From NCBI GenBank assembly GCA_013397845.1, contig VZTG01009275.1, positions 695,299 through 759,298 of the forward strand: DNA of 64,000 nt, in the 5' to 3' direction. Below are positions 13,441-26,570 of the stretch, in pieces. Position numbers and translations under genes: made by a program. The notes beneath the pieces were generated by a model that searched no databases, was not told where the DNA came from, and was given only the letters and a program-made list of their open reading frames with translations. Each line of letters begins with the position of its first letter. Within the stretch, counting starts at the first letter, position 1. The DNA is from Melanocharis versteri. Taxonomy: Eukaryota > Chordata > Aves > Passeriformes > Melanocharitidae.

Positions 13441-13714
13441 GCCCGTGGCCTGAACTAAACTCAGTAGGATTTTCATACCACCCAAGAAAACACAAGACCT
13501 CAGAAAATACGGGGTATTTTAGCATGCAGAAGCTCAGTATATTTTTCTTTTCAAGCAGCAGCGCAGCACTTCTGAGAATGAAACAATCAGTTATAAAAGT
13601 AACCTTGCAGCACAGCTTCAAGGGGGAGTTATATATGCTGGCAAATTTTCACTGTTTATTCATTCTAGACATACTTATAGACTAATTCTCCTCTTACTCT
13701 GATTTTATATCAAT

Positions 13715-13805
13715 TATTTGCCATTGATTGAGTGGAGTTAATTTAAATTTACAGCAGTGTAAGTGAGGAAAAGCAGCTCGTAATCAGTAGCAGGTTGATT
13801 CTGCC
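13715..13805. repeat. Old amniote interspersed repeat fragment
   Basis: The block reads 'gccattgattgagtggagtt' followed by 'aaatttacagcagtgtaagtg', a mutated match to the widespread sauropsid repeat with the core 'ccattgacttcagtggagttactcc ... atttacaccagtgtaagtg'. I recognise the core but cannot give a family name with certainty. It is one of four fragments of this kind in the window. Confidence 0.5.
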
Positions 13806-16800
13806 ACCTTTACTCACCATGAATAGTACCTTCCTCATTGAATAATCCTATAAATTCCTCTTGGGGTTTCTCACAGAATAGGACAGTATGTGATCTGAGT
13901 AAGGATGGCAAATACTTCTCATACTTTTCACATCAATTACCCTACTGGACTGGACTAGGTGACATTTGTTCAGCTGTGCATTTTTAATAATTTTCTAATG
14001 TGTATCTTATAATGACATTTCCTCCCTACCGTGTTGTTTGGAGTTTGGGAGAGGCGTGATGCAAGAAAAGAGCAAAAGTGTTGTAACAGCCCTATTGGAC
14101 AGACAGCACTGGAAAACTCTTCCCCAAGAGAGAAAAATCCCCTTCTAAATTGCTTATTTTCTTGTTCTTTTGAAGCAATTTCTTGATTTCCTTTTACTGA
14201 TAGTTAATGAACATGAAATGGTATCAGAGTAGGGTAAAAACTTGCTAAATTTTTCACTAAGAAACCAAGTTTCCAATTGCAACCCTTGATCAGCCTATAC
14301 ATGTGCTGAAGGGATTTGCTAGATCAAGACTAGCCTTGATAGGTGTGGCTTATCAACATTCTGAACTAGGACAAAAAATTATTGATTAAACTTGGCGACT
14401 GCTGAGAGTGACTTTATTTAAAAGATTTCTAGTTTTTTTAAGTCCAAAGCAGTAATTTATAACACTGACAGAGAGGAATTCAGGATCCCTTAGTGGTGAC
14501 ACAGGTCTGTATTCCCAGTTTAGCACAGCTGTCAAATAAAAGCTCAGAAATTTTAAAAACAATAATAATTTTTAAATTACTTGGTTTCCTTTTTTTTCTT
14601 ACCAAAACCAATTTAATCCAGTTATCGCTCAAGACAAAGATAAAATTAAAAAATAATTAACTATGTATTTATTAATCTTTTGAAAATTATTTATCTTGGA
14701 GACAATCACTCAGTAAGCAAAAATTATATTAAACTGTTAAGCAAAAAAAATAGAGACTTTGAATGAAAACCCTTCTTTGGGGTTCTCTGCTATGATCTGT
14801 ACCAGCAGACAGGATCTGTGCCTCTGCACAGGGGAGTGTATTCTCTCCATTGAGCCAACCATTTTGCCTCTGGATAGGCCTGTGCTTGAAATTAGATAAT
14901 TTTCTTTTTTTTTTTTCCCCAATTAAAAGGGATAGGAGAGGAAACAAAGAGTAGGAAGCAGCAGAGGAGATATGAAGGACAAGTTCAAGAGATGTGGCAT
15001 TAACAAGCAAGACAGACCCCACAAAAGGGATACATTGAGCCTGTGATAGTGTGGGTGTATGTCCATCACTTTGTTTTACTTTTGCAGTGTTAAAAGAGCA
15101 AGTTCTCACTCATGCCTGCTTTGTCAGTTTTGCTAAAATGATCTGGGTGAATGATAAGGAGACAGACAAGGAATCTCCTATCGTGCAGATGAAAGGAGTT
15201 GGTGGATGCATGTCAGGCAGAAACCACCCCTGCCCCAGGCCCTGAGGGCAGAAATCAGCTGAGGCTGTTTGCCAGGATTTCACAGCCTCCACAAAATCTG
15301 GATATTGTGTGACAAATCAAAATTGCTTGTCTCTACCTGACTGCATGCATTTCCACTTGATGGGTTTTATATTTACGTGTCTCCAGTGGAGAAATGTGCA
15401 AGTATGGAAGTGCTGAAATGTTCAAGACATCTAAGTGAACGTGGCTTCTATTAATAAAAAAGAACTTTGTGATTCATTTTACGACAGCAAAAATACATTT
15501 TGTCACCCTGTAGAAGTCTCTCCATGAATAAGAGAGGTGCAAGGATGTTTCAGTGAGTGAGATTGCTGCATATGATGAGACCATTGGAGCCTCATTAGTC
15601 TTAGTGGTGATACTGGTAACTCCACGTGCTGGCAAAGGGATGCAGAGCCAGCCCTAATTCTGATTCAAACCCAGGTAATCCTTGAAAATCGTTGGGCCAT
15701 TTCTGTGCATTGAAGGCAAAGCACAGGTTTTGTCTGCGTGACAACACAGTGGATGTGACTGACACAGAGCCACACATCTTCGTGTGGTTTGTGGTGAGCA
15801 ACTGGAGACACTGCAGATAGGAATTTGTTTACATTTGGAAGCAGTGTAAATGCAGTGGATGCTGGGGACCTGCTGGAAAACCAGGGATTCTGGCACTGCT
15901 ATTGATCTGTTATATGATTTACTTGACCTTCTCCTTTCTTGCAGTGTCACTCATTGTCTTGCCTACTTATACTGTAAACCCTTCAGAAAAGAGATTATTC
16001 CTAGCCCAGAGGATCCTTGGTATTATTTGAATCTCTAGATGCTTCTGTGATAATAATAGTAAAGAAACTAGAAAGCCTGTTTTAAATACATGGTGTATAC
16101 CTGTGAGAGACAAGGCATGGGAACACCAAAAGAAATGGGGTGACCTTGCTCTGGATACTTTTAAGCTGAAAATGCACAGATTTTGAGGGAAGAGTTAGGG
16201 AACATCTGTATAAGGAACAGGGGCAAATAACTTAACTACATTTAAGGTGATACTTGTGAAAAAGAAAAGCATGAAAGGGCATTTTATTCTGGTTGTGGGC
16301 AACAGTGGGAACTGTACTCAGCAGCCAGTGGATGTGGTCTTGCATCCAGGGAGCACAGGGAAAGGACGCAAAGTCAGTGAAGGATGACAATAAAAGCATC
16401 TGAACTTATTTTTTATGTAACTGTACTACTGCATTCTTACTTAGCTGAGAACTAAATAGATTGACTGAAGCAACAAATAAAAGCAGTGTTATAAATTTTG
16501 TAGGGGAGAGCAGTTTGACAGAGATGAAGCAACCGCACCCTGCAAAAAAAAAGCTATGTTTCACTCATCAACCACATTTCCATTTCCCTGTCTGCAAAAG
16601 TGAAGCAAAGGAAAATCAAGTAACAAAACGTACCTGTATATTCCAAAAAATTAGGGTGCAGAAATGGAGGGGTAAACATTAAATGCGTTAATAATTTTCA
16701 ACATAGGAAGGTTTCCAGAAGCAGGGATTTGCCAGGCTGCGTAGTGGAAATGATGTTATTCTGTGTTTCTCAGTGAGCTGCAGGCCAGGTGATCAATAGA

Positions 16801-18104
16801 GTCCAAATTTGCAGCAAACAATTCAGAGCGGAGAAGACCAGAGGTGATAAAGAGGAATGTTGAAGTTATGTAACCAAAGAAATAAATAAGCAGCCAACAG
16901 CAGCTGAAAGTTACCTGAAGGGATGTTTCAGGGTAGTGAATGATTAGAGCTACTACCACTTACTGCTGTTTGCAATCCTATAGGTAACAAATTACCTGTA
17001 AACCTGGATTATTACAAATTCAAGTTCCACCGAGTAAGAACTATGTTGTATATAACCCATACATAAGAGATATAAACCTGTGTGCTTCAAAACGTGAAGC
17101 ATAGCTACTGGTCCAACATCATGAGGAGTTAGTAGATTTACTTTGTACGTGTTTTGTCATAAATGTCTATTGCAAGGAATGGCCATCTTTCTCTGAGCCA
17201 AGAAACAATTTTGGTAGCCCTCCCAGTGCATATATTATCCAGTTATATAACCTTGCTTTCCAAGGCATAAGAAAAGTAGCTTCTACAGAGCTTTAAAAAA
17301 GACGCTTAATTTCTTCCTTCACTTATCTGGCTATTTGATTCTGCTTCATTCAGAACATCCTTTTAAGACAATTTACTTGTTCTTCACAATCAGCACTTCA
17401 GCCCAGTTCAGAGGCCTCCGAGATCTTTTTTGTTCGAATACTTCAGCTCCTCAGAATTCTAAAGTCAGCATTTTACGTCTTCCTTTTCTTGACAGAAAAC
17501 ATAGTCACTTCAGAGATGATTAACATTTTTGTCACAGAAATGTTTTCCCATCAGACAACGTGATTTCACCTAAACCGAAATTTGCAATGATAAAATGTCA
17601 TTTCTGACAAAAAAAAAACCTTAAAAAAATAGGGCTTTCCAGCTGGGAGAAGCATAACAAAATATTTTGTTTGGGGTTGACATTTCAACATAAAATGACT
17701 TATTTTTTGTTTCAATGATTTGATTCAAAATTAAAAGTGCTGTAACAGAATGACATGTTGGATCATTCTGTTTTGGTATAAAATGTCTAGATCCTAACAT
17801 TTATACTTTTCCTCAGACTTTTTACTTCTTGTTTAAGTTTGAAATGAAGAATAAGTTTGAAATTCCCTGTGGGAGGACAAATTCTATATTTCCTCCTCTG
17901 CCCTCACATTAGGAGGAGAGACTGTTCTGAAACCGAAGGAGTAGGTAGGAGAGTAGGGCAGCCTCAGTTTTGCATCCTCTGTTGTATGTCATAGTTTAGC
18001 TGCATACATTTGGCCAAACTGATTCACTCCTTAAGAAGCTGGGAGGACTGTGAAGGGTTTTTTTGTTAAAATGAGGCAGAATGCTTGTCTACATCCCTCG
18101 CAAT
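13806..18104. other. Gene-free, AT-rich stretch
   Basis: No exon was recognised. About 14560-14740 is especially A/T-rich. The part at 17520-17800 has many 'aaatgtc / gacattt' words and A-runs and may be a degraded repeat, but no family was recognised. Confidence 0.5.
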
Positions 18105-18245
18105 GCTTGGGAAAATCATCAAATCCAGTTTGTAAATTAGGAATAACAGTACTTGCCTGTCTCACATGATATGATGTGAGTCTTAATTGGTGCTTATGAA
18201 ATTCTCTCAGATTCTTGAAAGATGCTGTAGAAATCTAAAATCATA
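18105..18245 (+). mobile_element. MIR-like SINE relic (3' half)
   Basis: The + strand follows the sense 3' half of the amniote MIR/tRNA SINE: 'cttgggaaaatcatc', 'tttgtaaattaggaataac', 'agtacttgcctgtctcac', then 'tcagattcttgaaagatgctgtagaa', which corresponds to the family's 'gagatccttggatgaaaggtgctatagaag' end. Segment order is preserved over about 140 bp, making this one of the better-preserved SINE relics here. Confidence 0.7.
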
Positions 18246-21200
18246 TTTACAGAAATGAGTTATTCAGGTGACTTAGAAGTGCTTAGCAAACTTGGCTGTT
18301 ATTTTTAACAAGTGTGATTTATTAGTTTTGAGCAGTACCTCTAAGCCTCTCTGCCAGGTTCTGGACTCTTTTCTTTGGGTTCTTTTCCTTGCTCTGCACT
18401 TTTATGCACGGATGTAAAGCAGCACTTTTCAGTAAGCTGAACAGTAATGCTAATTACAAGGATAGTTTCTTCTGCAGTTGACAACAGAGATCCATGAGAA
18501 GTTTCCATGTTGTTTCACTTCCAGACAGATAATCATGCCTCTGTCCCTTTCCTTTTTTTTTTTAATTTTTGACATCATCTCTAACTCATGCACATAGTCA
18601 TGAAGTGGTAAAAGTTGTGGGATCAGGAGGACAGAAAATGCTGCAAAACAAAGTGGATAAAGTAAGAGTTTTTATCCAGGGTCCCTCTAGATAAGGCTCT
18701 GTCCTGCTCTGCTCGACATTCAGACATTTAAAGGGATTTTCCACAGAGTTAAAATATAGAATACATTGGTTCAAGGGGAGGAAGATGGGCCAGGATTCTT
18801 GATTGCATTGTACTGTAGGTTCTTATTCTCTCCAGTTCAAGGCTCTTCATGGCAGTAGCTTGTCCTGAGATTAAGCCAGCTCTTTAGACTCCGGTATCAG
18901 GTGTACCAATGTCTTCAGTCCATGTCTGCAGTCAAATAAAAGCATGAACACCACTCCTATCAAATTCAGCAGGATAAAGCCTTGTTTTCCATAATCCTCT
19001 TTCTTTTTATCTTTCTATCTCTCCTCTTTATCTCCTTCAGCATCTTTTGCCCTTTCTGAGTTTCCAGCTGGATTCCATCACTCATGGGACAAGCATACTC
19101 TGTTCTGCAGTATCTGCAGTATCTGTGGCCACTCAGCCACACCACCAAGTACACCCCTCCCACTTGAAAATGAACCTCTCATCTTCCACATCCCCAGCTC
19201 TTTTAGACTGCTATTTGTCAGATAAGCTTCAGTCTGCCTGCTGTTTAATCTGTTTATTGCTCTGTCTGATCCTCACCATCTGCATCCTTATTTTCTATAT
19301 TCCTCTGAGACTTTGAACTTCCTTACTTCCAGGCCCAGAAGGACACCAGTGTGGTTTTTCTTGCACTTGGTCTGCAGGAACTGTTAGAAAACATCATGGA
19401 AGTGCAATTGTGCCAACATATCCATGATTATGTAGACAAAGGCAAAAGAGTGCTTTTCCCAAGAGGCCTTGCAACTCTTTACGAAATTAAATTCACATGA
19501 AACAAGTATTTTTGTTTAATTTTTTGCTTCATTCTATTTCCTTTCTTGCTAGTGCAATGGTCTCCATAAACAGGCTTGAGCCAGTACACAAAAATCACAT
19601 CAATCACTAACTGGTATTATTTAACAGGTTTCTAGCACAGAACCAGCAATGTCTGGTTTGAGTGGGTATCTGGTAATGGCATCTCCATTAGGGTGGTACA
19701 GGGGTTAAGAAAGAGTGTGTGTACAGCTTGTGCTTGCACTCTCATTCTCCCCAACTAATGAGTGACTTTGCTGCTCCTGGTAGCTGCTCTTTGCTTTTCT
19801 GGTGGTTTTGTTGACACAGGAACCACCACCCTTGGTCATAGTGGCACCTCAGTCACAGCTGTTGTTGCACAAAGTGTGATGCTTACATGCACGGTGGGTT
19901 TTTAGCAGGGTCTGTGGCTGATGGCACACATCAGCTCCAACAAATCTACTTTAGGAGTGAGAGAAAAACACACAGAGAGAAAGGGAACGGGGAAACTCTT
20001 TCAGGGACCAGACAGGAAGGCTGGGGTTCCAGACTCTCAAAGTAGGTGCAAGACCATGAGAGCAAAAGTATAAGAGCATGGGGACAACAAAGGAAAAAAG
20101 AATGAGAATAGCAGCATGGGAACAACAGAGGGAAAATACCGCCAGTGACACTTTGGAAAAGCACTGACTCAACAGCTTATGTGAAGGGTTATAGAGCTGC
20201 AAATAGGAAGCTCTTGGCATTATTAAGGCTAGAGCAGTAATGTACCTGAGGCCTTCTGTAGCACCGTGAATGCTCTGCTTTGTTTTCCCATCCTTTTGCC
20301 ATCATGCCTACAACCCATTTTTCTGAGTTCCTGCTTGGGGGATCCCCAGGTAAGCAGGGCAATGTGAAGCATTTCTTAAATCTGATGTCTGGGCAGTATC
20401 AGCCTTCTGGTAAGGGCTTGCGTTTAGCTGTACAAAAATAAAATCCCAACAAAGTTACCTCTGCTATAAATCAGTGCATTCCAGATTTATCCCATAACCA
20501 GTAGTCTAACATTTCTTTAGAATTTCTTTAGCATTTCTTTAGCATTTGTGCCTCACCAGTAAGTGTGTCACACCACGTCACTAATAATCACTGCCAGGAA
20601 CATGGAACCCAGGCAGCTATTCATTTCTTCAATCCATTTCCATGGGTTAGTTCCTCCCTGTGGTATTCACAGGGAAAGTGTCCCTATTATACATTATATG
20701 GGGACATGGGGGAGTAAAAACTTGTAGCGAGGATTTTCGAAGGAAACTAAGTGGATTAAGTACTCAAATACCCTAGAATTTCAGTGGCTTAGTCACTTTT
20801 AACAGCTCAAGACAAAACTGTTGAGGACCAACTGGTAGACTCATTATAATAATAATATTTAACATGATTCATTCTCATTTATATTCTTGTCTCTGAGCCT
20901 ACCAGAAGAACTAGATTCCCTGTCCTACTTCCCTCCGTGTCCTTCCATATTACCTTCTTAGTGTGTGATCATATTTGTCTCCTCATGCTTGGTGTCATCT
21001 CTCCAGTGACTAATTTATTTTCTCTGGCTCTCCTCTGGCACCCTCACCTTTCCTTAGGAAGGCCAGAAATGTCTATTTACATGTGGCATCCATGGCTCCT
21101 GCACTGAGCACTTCCTTTGCACTGTAATATCTTCGTTTCCCCATCAAGAAGCATACTGTCCTCCTTGTGTTCAGGCGAGGAGGAAAAGCAAACCCAGTAA

Positions 21201-21899
21201 ACAGGCACAGTAATTAGATCTGATGCCTTGGCTCTGGAGAGGAAATTGGGAGATAAATTAAAAGTTGGTGCCATTGGAAGGTTCCCCAGTGGATATTGAT
21301 CAGGCTCAGGTGAACTAGAAACAGTCCAAGGAGAATTTATTGATTAGAAGCTGACAACCAATTGTTTCTTCCTCTCTCTGTTTTGAGGTTGTAGTTTTTG
21401 TCTGCCTGCTTCTCTGATAGAGGCCGCAGGTAAATTCCTTTAACTGTACTCCTTTGTCTATGTCCAAGGGGCAGCAGAGTGGAAGCACAAAGGCTGGCAA
21501 AGCTCATTAGAGTCAGAAGCACAAAAATGGAGCTTAGGTCTTGCCATTGCCTTCCCCAGAGATGCTCTGGGTTGTTCTCTATTCCCTTCTGAGACCTTGA
21601 CATCTTGTCCTTCAGATTACACAGCTGGTTACCTGAAACCTTTGCTCTTGGATTTCTGACTCTGGCACAGACAGCATTCCCATGAAAACACACATATCTC
21701 AGACAAGGAGAGGCGAGGAGAGAGGCAAGGAGGCACAGAGGCCCAGGTAACCCTCAGAGGCATTTATCTGCCTTGTCAGCAGATCTAGCTAAGAATTCAG
21801 AATGGGAAAGGGTATTTTTCCCTGACTGCAGGAGCCACCTGTGGTTTTAAAGTGAGTTATCAGTTTGCCTCATCATTGTTTTAACAGTTTACTACTGTT
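18246..21899. other. Gene-free stretch
   Basis: No gene was recognised. Two tandem 9-mers (ctgcagtat) lie at 19105-19122. The minus-strand frames near 19950-20220 overlap each other out of frame and show no domain. Confidence 0.5.
20510..20548. repeat. Short tandem repeat, 11-bp unit
   Basis: The unit catttctttag is present at 20510-20520, as aatttctttag at 20521-20531, again at 20532-20542, and in part after 20543, giving about 3.5 copies. Confidence 0.85.
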
Positions 21900-21960
21900 A
21901 ATAGATTTCAATACCACTGAAATCTAATGGAGTTAGAGACCCAATTCTGAATATAATCCT
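21900..21960. repeat. Old amniote interspersed repeat fragment
   Basis: The stretch 'ccactgaaatctaatggag' followed by 'ttagagacccaattctg' resembles the 'cattgaaatcaatggaagtt' core of the same old sauropsid repeat seen at 13715, 25310 and 34685. The match is short, so confidence is limited. Confidence 0.35.
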
Positions 21961-24900
21961 GCTGGGGGAAACACAGAAACACTCCTGCACATAGGTACAT
22001 ACACTTCTATGAACATCTTTAAAACTGCAAAATAAGCTTCAAATCTTAAAGAATGTCAAATACAAAGTTAGCAAACACAATCCTGAGTCTTCTCTGGGGT
22101 ATACAATAAATCTTTTACTGCATCTCCTCACACTACTTTTTACCCAGCAGTTCTGTCTCAGGACAGTGCTCAGAATAGATGGAGCTTTATGAGTAAGCAG
22201 CTAGTCAATATTTTATTTCCTTCTTATTGTTTGGCATATGGCTCCAGGCTCTATTTGCTGGATACAATTCAAACCCTACTCTGGAGGGAAAATGATGAAC
22301 TTTTTACCAGACTTTTTTGGAGGCACTATAGTGGCTAACTACTGTACAGACCTTAAACAAGTTAGTGCAACAGTTCTGGTTGATGAGGGCATTCTATTAT
22401 ATTGGGTTCCTGCTTGGGAAACTTAGGCAGAGACATTGCAGGAGGCAGTTTTGAAGCTGTTCATACATTTGAACAGTTCCCATCTTTCTTCATTGTAGAT
22501 AGCTACGTTCAGGATGTCCTGTAAATCACAGTCCAGACCTCAAGTCAGGAATCAAGGGAACAGGGCATCTTCAGTGAGTGACCTTTCATGGTACTTGGCT
22601 CAAGTGTCTTGCTTAAACCAAGACATTTGTACAAATGACATTTGTACTAGGAGGCAGGAGAAAATCCATCCCTCTAGGCATTCAGCTGCATTAATCTTGA
22701 AACCCACCTCTTCTTTCCTCTCAGTTCCTTGCCTCATTTTCTGTACACTTTTCCATCTTGGCAATAAATGAGTAGAGATCCTAAAGACAACATCCTCTTT
22801 CAGCATAGCCTCCTGTTCTGCTGTAATATGCAACATGTAAGTCAGCCTTCAATCAGCAAATAGTCTGTGATAGGATAAGAGAGGACCAGATAATCAGAAA
22901 TACGTTCAAAGGAACTGGATTTATGAGGTCTTCATGTTCAATTCGCACCTGCTATTTCCTATATTCCAAATACATGACTTACCAGTATCAGTATGTTTTT
23001 CAGTGCCTTGCTTTTCTTATGTACGTCTGTGCATGTGTTTGAAAAAACAAGCAAATGGAAACTTCAGAAATCCCATCATGTGAGTTCAGATTCATTCCTA
23101 GGTGATTCATCAGCAACGTGGGAACATTTATACATGCTGTATAGACCTCTGCTACCCGGGCTGTGGGAGGAACTGATAGAAGAAGTACACAGTTATCTTC
23201 CTTATAGGTCAGCACACAGAGGGGAATGAGGCAAGCATTTTGCATCTGGGTTTTACAGTTGCTTGCTAACAACAAGAGATAGTGAGACTCTTGAATCCTG
23301 GATTATGCTGCGGGCTCTGAAAGGGAATTTAAGATAGTGGGCCCAGACATTTCTGTCTTTTCTCCCCAAAGTGGTCCTAGGTGCCCTCTTCTCTACAATT
23401 TATCTCATACTCTATCTTCTCTAACTTTGCTGAGCTCATACCCTTAGGAGGTGTGAATGCAAACCCAGACAATACAAGGTTGCTATTGAAATGTCAAAAT
23501 TCTGTAACAGCTTTACAGCTTAACATATAGGATATGATATTTTATTTTGTGGTTTACTGATCTAAGAAAAGATGTATTGAAGAGATGTTATAATACTGAC
23601 TAATATTTGTTGTCGAATTTGCAGAAAAAACAGTAAATAAACTTCTTTCCCCTATTTCTTCTCTTTTAAAATAAAATCTGCAAAACTCCAGGAAGATTTT
23701 TTCCTAGATTTATCTCCATTGGGTTAGTACCCGCTAGGCCAAGATGTTTTCCTATGTGATTTATATGTCTTTTCACTGGTCCTTGGAGTTAATGTTTCCC
23801 CCCTAGGTGCTGGCCATTTGTAGCACAGCTTGAAAGAATGAAATACTGTTTTAAACTCTCCTTCCCATCTCAAAGTTGGGCTTTCAACTTTAAAAATTGA
23901 TTCACTTTGGGTGAAAGGTCCTGGCTTGAAGGGTTCTGGGGAATGAGCTTCTTTATTAAGTGACAGAACTTGTGCATCACGGACAGGATCAGGAGACACT
24001 TCCCGATCACCGTCTCTCCTTCCAACGTGACTTGCTCCTGAACTAGAGGTATCTGCTGTAAGGGTGAACTATTTTAAAGGTCTGGTCAGTCTCTCTACTC
24101 TCTGCTCTCTAGTTTTGATGGTGACTTTCTCTGATATGGACACTTTTCTATGAAGAGCTAGGTGGAGATTGCTGGCATATTGCACACAAACCATTCAGAC
24201 GTTTGATAAAGTTGAGCTGAGGTTACACGGACACATGGAGCCTGGATTAAATGAGCTTCAGCCATTTGGCAGATTGATTCTCTTAGGAATTTGTTTTTCA
24301 GCTTGACAAAATGCAAAAAGCTTGATGAAATGCAATTTTAAAATATATGTATTTGGTAAATTAATGAACTGGCGCTAAATGAAATTATCAAGAGCAATCA
24401 AACTCAGACATTTTTGTGATTATAACAAGCTTCTCGCTTCCCATGGACAGAAAGTTATATGTGAAATCACTCTTACATAGCAGAAAGGTTCACTTTTAGC
24501 ATCTTTAATAAGAAAACACTCTATAAAAGAAGGTGCATAAGAAAATCCAGAGTGTTCAGATCCATTTCATTGGTTTCAAATTTGTTGAGTTCAGATTCAT
24601 ATTAGAAGAACAGGATCAGACAGGGTTTTATTGATGTCCCCATGTTCCTTTTACAGTTACAAAGGTCTGTTCCTGGGGGCTCAACTCATCTGCAACAATT
24701 TACTTTCCAGTGAAAAGCTTCCCACCCCGTGCGCATTGACAGCAAATAACAGTGAAGAACAGAAACCAGGTGGGAAACATTAAATTCTGGGCTAACTGGA
24801 ACCAATACCAAAGCTTCCACTGTCTTCAGTAGAGACAAGGTTTCTCTCTGTGAGTTTGCCTTAAGACAACTTGTATTAGCAACTTCCTGCAATAAAGGAG

Positions 24901-25309
24901 TTCATCCCACTGATGACTTGGGCCTGGGTGAGTCTTGAGGATGTGCTCAGTTTTGGTAAGCTGAGCTTTGTGGAAATGTGGCCTCTGCTTGTGGAAAACA
25001 GTGATCTGGGGTATCTTTCTCATGCAGACTATTTTTTATCCTTCTCAAGTTTCTTGTACAAACAGATGAATTTCCTTACAGTGAGGAAAATGTGTCCTCA
25101 TCCACCTCTGTTCTCCATTTTTTTGAAGAGAGGACGTGGTAAGGGCACGTCAGACAAATGGGCTAATCCAAATAATCATGAAATGATGTCAGAGTTTTGA
25201 CTTCACTCCTCTTCTGATTGTGGCCTCATGCTTTCAGCATGTTCAGTGGAAATATGCCTGAGCATATGTTTGAATTTCTGCTGTAGAGCTCAGTAAAAAC
25301 AGACTGCCA
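21961..25309. other. Gene-free stretch
   Basis: No exon or transposon was recognised. The stretch contains the 14-bp perfect palindrome CATTTGTACAAATG at 22624-22637, with a second half-site (catttgtac) at 22639-22647. Confidence 0.5.
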
Positions 25310-25370
25310 AATACATCTCTGATGTAAGCCCTGTTTGACTTCAGCAAATTTACTCCGGGGAGAGATTTGG
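25310..25370. repeat. Old amniote interspersed repeat fragment
   Basis: The words 'tttgacttcagcaaattt', 'actccgggg' and 'agagatttggttctg' occur in the order of the 'ttgacttcagtggagttactccggattt ... gagatcagaatctgg' repeat core. It is a short and diverged copy. Confidence 0.4.
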
Positions 25371-26479
25371 TTCTGTGTACTTATGTGTACTAAATGGAAA
25401 AGTGAATTTTTCTGTTAATACTCTCTGCTATGGTTAGGCTAGAAAAAATGCTATAGCACTGTGTTTCTGACGGAACAAGAATGCGTATTTATGCACCTAT
25501 ATCTCAACAGCTTTCTCTATATCTACTTATTTGTAAAATTAAAATATTAGATAATGAAAGTGGTCTTAGAACCTGAAGTAGTTAATATGCAGGCTTGTTA
25601 CTCATTAACAGGCAAGCTTGCATTCAGATTTTGAGGGAGATGCATGGGCAAAGCTGGGTATAGATCTGCAGGAGCAGTTCTGGATTAGGGCATGGAGTGC
25701 AGGGCCTCGGCACAGCCACAGGGAGATGAAAGCAAGCCCAGCCATGGGGTGGTGCAGGCCAGGACCGAGGTGTGTGGGCAGGGGTCACAGTGCCTGCACT
25801 GAACTGCTCCAGGCAAAGCCATCAGATCCTTCATGTCCCAAAACCAAAGTTTACCTAGGGAACAATTTCAATGCTGAAATGGACACCACTCCCAATTTTT
25901 AATAGAATTATAGGAGAACTGAAATGGAAGCTGACAACCAGCTTCTTTCCCTTTGTCTGTGATTTAGGAAGACCTCAGGAGTAGAGGGAGGCTACCAGGG
26001 CCAAGAGCCTCCCATCAGTGCTACCATGCGCAGAGTTTGCCCCAGGGGTGTGAGTTGCACAGGTGTCCCCCAGCACCATCGGGCACCCTCTGGGGCTGCA
26101 CTGGTGTCAGACTGCACGAGCCATCCTCTCCTCAGGGAAGACAAGAGCAGAGATGGGTATGGTTCTGTGTCTCTCATTTGAGAGACAGAGACACTGAGAC
26201 GCCTCAGTGGAAGCACAGTAGACAAACATGGGATTCAATCACCCACACCAGGGCTCCTGAGGAGTTACAGCTCTATGGCCCTCCTGGGCTGCTCCTCTGC
26301 AAAGGCAACCACCAAGAAAAAAGGAAGAAAGAAGGAGTATGGATAAGCTTGCTCTCCTCTGTGTAGCATCCTGCAAGTTTGTATAATGACATTTACTAAT
26401 GCTGCCCACATAGTTCTGTCTCAGAGGAGTCTGGAATAGAGGTTAGACTTTGTAGGTCACCATTACAAAACCAAGGCCC
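25371..26479. other. Gene-free stretch, moderately GC-rich
   Basis: About 25620-26300 is richer in G+C than its surroundings and therefore stays open in several frames on both strands, without any recognisable protein. A weak SINE-like string near 26150-26260 was not strong enough to call. Confidence 0.45.
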
Positions 26480-26570
26480 TGCTCCAAAGCTCTTCACTGA
26501 CTGCCCTGTGATGCTGGGCAAAAATCTTCTACCCTTCTGTACCTCATTCTGCCCCAGTGATGCCAGCTGT
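26480..26570 (+). mobile_element. MIR-like SINE relic (5' body)
   Basis: The + strand reads 'cactgactgccctgtgatg', 'ctgggcaaaaatcttctac' and 'cttctgtacctcattctgcc', a mutated match to the SINE body 'cactgacttgctgtgtgacc / ttgggcaagtcacttaac / ctctgtgcctcagtttcc'. It is partial and old. Confidence 0.55.

Noticed and set aside
17520..17800. Specific DNA-transposon relic
   Set aside because: Recurrent aaatgtc/gacattt words are suggestive, but there are no terminal inverted repeats or target-site duplication that I can define.
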